Source: Chitinivibrionales bacterium
Lineage (GTDB): Bacteria; Fibrobacterota; Chitinivibrionia; Chitinivibrionales; FEN-1185
Assembly (NCBI GenBank): GCA_028718065.1
Contig: JAQUMP010000125.1
Location: forward strand, 1 to 8,568
DNA: 8,568 nt
Direction of reading: 5' to 3'
Shown: positions 5,898 to 8,568 of the stretch, piece after piece
Numbering within the stretch: the first letter of the stretch is position 1
Layout of the letters: each line of letters opens with the position of its first letter
The notes under the pieces: model-generated
What the model was told of the DNA's origin: nothing
Database searches by the model: none
Seen by the model: only the letters and a program-made list of their open reading frames with translations
Position numbers and translations under genes: made by a program

Positions 5898-6829
5898 ATT
5901 TCGTTAATGTGCAGCGGTTTGTAGCCTTTGTAATAGGGTTTAAAATAATTCATGACGATGATTTCGGTTTTTTTATCATGCTCGATATTTATGATAAGGC
6001 GGTCGATGTAGGAACGGGCAATAAATAAACCGCGGCCGTGCGAATCGCCCACGCCCACCGGAAGTCCGTCGCCTCCCTGTGAAATCTGGCGGTTGAGCCA
6101 GAAGAGCACATCCTTTTTGCAAAGCCTTCCGCCGTTGTCCGTAACCGAAATCGCGTATTTTTCGGCGTCGTAGCGCAGGGTGACCGCAATGGCGTCTTTT
6201 TCGGAAAGCATGATGTTATGGTTCCATTGCTCTTTGTTTTCCGCCGATTCGTTGAGAATGCCGTAGAACACGGCGTTGGTCAGCATTTCGACCAGCACCA
6301 ATTCCAGGCGTTTTGTTTTTTCGATTTCGGGGATCACCTTGACGATGGTTTGCACATCCTGGTATAGATTGCCGATGTCCCTCAAAGTAAACGACTGCGT
6401 TGCGGCCTCGCCGTTAAAATAGTGGTCGAGTCCGAAAATCTTTCGGGTAAGAAGGTTTTTTAAGATGGCGCCGAGTTCGGGAAAATTAAACGGCACGGTT
6501 TTTACGAAAATATTCCCGATATCATGCTTCAGGGCGTATTCCAGATATTCTTCTACATTGTAGGCGGTTATAAGCACCCGGATTACGTCCGGATAGCGCT
6601 TTTGGACCTCATTTAAAAATTCAAACCCTTTCATATAGGGCATGTTGATGTCCGAAATAACGCAATCGAACCTGTTTTGCGGAAGCACCTGTTCGAGGGC
6701 CTGCTTGCCGTTTTCCGCGGAGAGCACGGCGCATTTTTCATTTTCCTGCAGATATTCGGTGATTATGTCGCGGATTTCCGGCTCGTCGTCGACGACTAAA
6801 ATCCGATAGGGTTCGTTGTCCGGTTTCAT
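5894..6829 (-). CDS. Receiver-HATPase fusion: phosphorylation-controlled RsbW/SpoIIAB-like kinase
   Basis: 311 aa in two parts. Residues about 8-128 form a response-regulator receiver with Asp14-Asp15, phospho-acceptor Asp60 (CVISDINMP), Thr88 and Lys110. The usual Pro right after Lys is absent (KTVP). Residues about 150-295 form a GHKL ATPase of the anti-sigma/serine-kinase type, with the N-box Glu181-x3-Asn185 (LVEMLTNAVFYG), the G1 box DNGG (231-234) and the G2 box GRGLFIA (265-271). There is no HisKA dimerisation/phosphotransfer domain, so it is not an ordinary histidine kinase. The likely role is a kinase or anti-sigma-like partner of the STAS protein encoded just upstream, with activity set by receiver phosphorylation. 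Start and stop overlap both neighbours by four bases (ATGA at 6829-6826 and 5897-5894). Domain identity is seen; substrate and direction of control are inferred. Confidence 0.9.
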   Translation of the reverse strand: MKPDNEPYRILVVDDEPEIRDIITEYLQENEKCAVLSAENGKQALEQVLPQNRFDCVISDINMPYMKGFEFLNEVQKRYPDVIRVLITAYNVEEYLEYALKHDIGNIFVKTVPFNFPELGAILKNLLTRKIFGLDHYFNGEAATQSFTLRDIGNLYQDVQTIVKVIPEIEKTKRLELVLVEMLTNAVFYGILNESAENKEQWNHNIMLSEKDAIAVTLRYDAEKYAISVTDNGGRLCKKDVLFWLNRQISQGGDGLPVGVGDSHGRGLFIARSYIDRLIINIEHDKKTEIIVMNYFKPYYKGYKPLHINEI

Positions 6830-7194
6830 GCTGTTTTTTTTCCGGCATCCTGCTCAAAGCCCTGGAGCGATTCAAAGAGGGGAAACAGCATCAAACAACC
6901 GGTAATGTCGAAAACCTCTTTAATTTCCTGTTTCGAAATAATCAGGGAGAGTCCGCAGCCGATGCTCGCTGTTTTTTTCTTGAGTGTAAGAATGGTATCC
7001 AGGCCGGTGGAATCAAAATTATGCACGTCGTCGAGGGCCAGGACCAGATGTTTCGTGGGCGCGGACAATACTTCGCCGATTGCCCGGTTAAACTGCGCCA
7101 GGCCTGGTCCCATCAGGTCGCCCCGCACGGTGCAGAGGGTATAGGTGTCTTTTTTGTCAATTTTAAGCGACAAGGGTAAAATCGCCATTTTCAC
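6826..7194 (-). CDS. STAS-domain anti-sigma factor antagonist (SpoIIAA/RsbV-like)
   Basis: A 122-aa single STAS domain. The key motif is NFDSTGLDTIL, with Ser62 at the position phosphorylated in SpoIIAA/RsbV. The preceding strand LVLALDDV and the N-terminal strand YTLCTVRGDL fit the fold. In partner switching, the unphosphorylated STAS protein binds the HATPase kinase and frees its target; phosphorylation by the kinase ends this. The downstream, overlapping gene encodes just such a HATPase, fused to a receiver. No sigma factor is nearby, so the output may be a remote sigma factor or another regulated protein. The start is GTG 7194 or ATG 7188; a strong GGGGAGG (7206-7200) is 5 bases from the GTG and 11 from the ATG. 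This is the first gene of the operon. Confidence 0.92.
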   Translation of the reverse strand: MKMAILPLSLKIDKKDTYTLCTVRGDLMGPGLAQFNRAIGEVLSAPTKHLVLALDDVHNFDSTGLDTILTLKKKTASIGCGLSLIISKQEIKEVFDITGCLMLFPLFESLQGFEQDAGKKTA

Positions 7195-7199
7195 GATCG

Positions 7200-7206
7200 C
7201 CTCCCC
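7200..7206 (-). promoter_or_regulatory. Strong ribosome binding site of the STAS gene
   Basis: GGGGAGG on the minus strand is the best Shine-Dalgarno in the operon. The two downstream genes lack one this good and appear to rely on ATGA coupling. Its spacing fits GTG 7194 (5 bases) somewhat better than ATG 7188 (11 bases). Confidence 0.6.
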
Positions 7207-7313
7207 GGCCCGGATTAAGCCACAAGGGTGTACTTATCGTCTCGGTAAAAATGTAATTTTAAATCATTCCTATCCGGTTAAGCAACCCAATCGGTATCTT
7301 TTTAATAAAAATT

Positions 7314-8568
7314 ATGGCGTTCCCTGCCGATCGTATTTTGCTTAAAACGCCCCACCTGGTCCATTGGATGCGGTTGGATGGGTTTACCTGCTGGAGCGCA
7401 ATGATGCTCGGTATTGCAACCGGCTGTCTGTTGCCCCCTGCGCCATTTTTATCATTCTATCATTCGATTTTTATTGCGGCAATGGTTTTATTGATCGTTG
7501 CCGGCATTTTTTTTTCGCATCCCGTACGGTTCGGCTCGTTTTTTATCCTGGGCATTGTTTGTATTCTGCAAACGGAAGCGCGGGAAACGGCCTTTTACGC
7601 GGCATTGCCGCAGGACGGGGCCATACTTGACAAGGGGTGTTTCGGCGCGCAGGCGCTCACCGGCGCCGTAGCCACAGGCAAGGGTCACTATGCCGGCGTG
7701 GTCCATATCGATACCTTGCGCGCCGGCGACGGCAGGCTCATCGTTGTCAACAAGGACGCCAAGGCCCTGTTTTGCTCGAAGGTGCAGGCGGGGATGCGCA
7801 TTACCGGCACGGCGCTATTTTTGCTCCCTCAGGCCTGCCGCAATCCCGGCGGGTTCAACGAATTTGCGCTCATGCGGGCAAATCGTTTGTGGGGGACGCT
7901 CATGGTGGATTCGCTCGCAACGGGCGCCCTGGAAATTACGATTCTTGACAAAATAAACACGGCAGTGCGCAAGGCCGAAGCGGCCGCCCTGGATTGCGTT
8001 AAAAACAACGAATACCGGGCGATCCTGCAAGCCTCCGTTTCCGGCGAAAACACGCTCCTGAGCGCGCCGACGCGTACGCTCCTGATAAATGCCGGTATCT
8101 ACCATTTAATTGCAATATCCGGATTTAACCTGGCGGTCCTGATCGGATTTGTTTTTGCGATATTCCTGCCCGTGCCGGTCGGCCGAAACGTCAAGGTGAT
8201 CGTTTCGATCGCCTTGGTCTGGTGGTATGTAAGTTTTACCGGGCCGATTCCTTCCCTCGTGCGGGCCGCCATCATGACCACGATCATGCTTGCGGCCACC
8301 TTATTTCAACGCAAAAATTACGCGTTAAACGCGCTGGGAATAGCGGGGATTCTCTGGCTCTGCTTTGCGCCGCTAAGCCTTTTTAATCCCTCATATCAAC
8401 TTTCTTTCGCGGCAACATTCGGCCTTATCGCCTTTTACCCGGTCATCGGCAAATGGTCCCTGTCCAGCAAGTGTGCTCCAGTCGACCGGTTCGTAGTAAC
8501 GCCACTGTGGGCGGCCCTCACCGTATCGCTTGCGGCCTTTATCCTTACCGCCCCGATATTGGTTTATA
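7314..8568 (+). CDS. comEC: ComEC/Rec2-family DNA-uptake channel, N-terminal part; 3' end outside the window
   Basis: Inner-membrane channel that carries single-stranded DNA into the cytoplasm during natural transformation. The frame is open to the right edge, giving 418 visible residues. Hydrophobic segments lie at about residues 25-45, 50-67 and 73-87. They are followed by a soluble DUF4131/OB-like domain containing NPGGFNEFALMRANRLWG (starting at Asn177). The Competence domain then begins with the hallmark YHLIAISGFNLAVL (His264 to Gly270), GPIPSLVRAAIM and FNPSYQLSFAATFGLIAF. A C-terminal metallo-beta-lactamase-like domain, if present, would lie beyond the window. ATG 7314 is the first possible start after the in-frame TAA at 7260; no clear Shine-Dalgarno precedes it. 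ATG 7368 is an alternative but would trim the N-terminus. The gene is divergent from the STAS operon across about 120 bases. Confidence 0.93.
   Translation, partial: MAFPADRILLKTPHLVHWMRLDGFTCWSAMMLGIATGCLLPPAPFLSFYHSIFIAAMVLLIVAGIFFSHPVRFGSFFILGIVCILQTEARETAFYAALPQDGAILDKGCFGAQALTGAVATGKGHYAGVVHIDTLRAGDGRLIVVNKDAKALFCSKVQAGMRITGTALFLLPQACRNPGGFNEFALMRANRLWGTLMVDSLATGALEITILDKINTAVRKAEAAALDCVKNNEYRAILQASVSGENTLLSAPTRTLLINAGIYHLIAISGFNLAVLIGFVFAIFLPVPVGRNVKVIVSIALVWWYVSFTGPIPSLVRAAIMTTIMLAATLFQRKNYALNALGIAGILWLCFAPLSLFNPSYQLSFAATFGLIAFYPVIGKWSLSSKCAPVDRFVVTPLWAALTVSLAAFILTAPILVY

Noticed and set aside
7234..7260. Sigma-28-like promoter on the minus strand for the STAS operon
   Set aside because: GACGATAA (7241-7234) is close to GCCGATAA, but the -35 region at the correct 11-base spacing (7260-7253) matches only about half of TAAAGTTT, so it is too weak to call.
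7363..7385. TTGGATG-type direct repeats shared with 3632-3651
   Set aside because: The shared short words fall inside comEC codons at one site and around a stop codon at the other; they are most likely coincidence.
7637..7948. Short plus-strand frames near 7637-7956
   Set aside because: These are out-of-frame shadows of comEC, whose real frame runs open from 7314 to the window edge.

Overview
The window is a stretch of bacterial chromosome with GC-rich housekeeping genes broken by two AT-rich intergenic islands (about 3065-3282 and 4608-4955). The topA-trmFO pair, the folate-dependent tRNA methylase TrmFO, a STAS/HATPase partner-switch operon and ComEC point to a non-enterobacterial bacterium. 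The mix is seen in several phyla (Firmicutes, spirochaetes, Fibrobacterota-like and deltaproteobacterial groups), and I cannot place it more closely from sequence alone.

Layout. Plus strand: the 3' part of topA (2-1717) abuts trmFO (1718-3064). After an AT-rich spacer with a sigma-54-like element come a stand-alone receiver protein (3283-3639), a long imperfect hairpin (3651-3736) and a 57-residue protein with two CxxC pairs (3765-3938). Minus strand: a VapBC-type toxin-antitoxin pair (antitoxin 4607-4392, PIN toxin 4399-3992) faces the CxxC gene. It is followed by a 348-base AT-rich spacer. Then comes a three-gene minus-strand operon read from 7194 down to 4956: a STAS anti-anti-sigma protein, a receiver-HATPase fusion and an RluA-family pseudouridine synthase. 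The genes are joined by two ATGA stop/start overlaps. Divergent from this operon, comEC (7314 onward, plus strand) runs off the right edge.

How the parts fit. TopA-TrmFO is a housekeeping unit (DNA supercoiling and tRNA m5U54). The STAS and receiver-HATPase proteins look like the two halves of a partner-switching switch in which the kinase carries its own phosphorylation-responsive input domain. No sigma factor, PP2C phosphatase or sensor kinase is in the window, so input and output partners must be elsewhere. The least explained part is the receiver / hairpin / CxxC-protein segment at 3200-3938. It combines a possible sigma-54 promoter, a 20-position stem and an unrecognised small metal-binding-like protein whose start codon region can pair with one arm of that stem.
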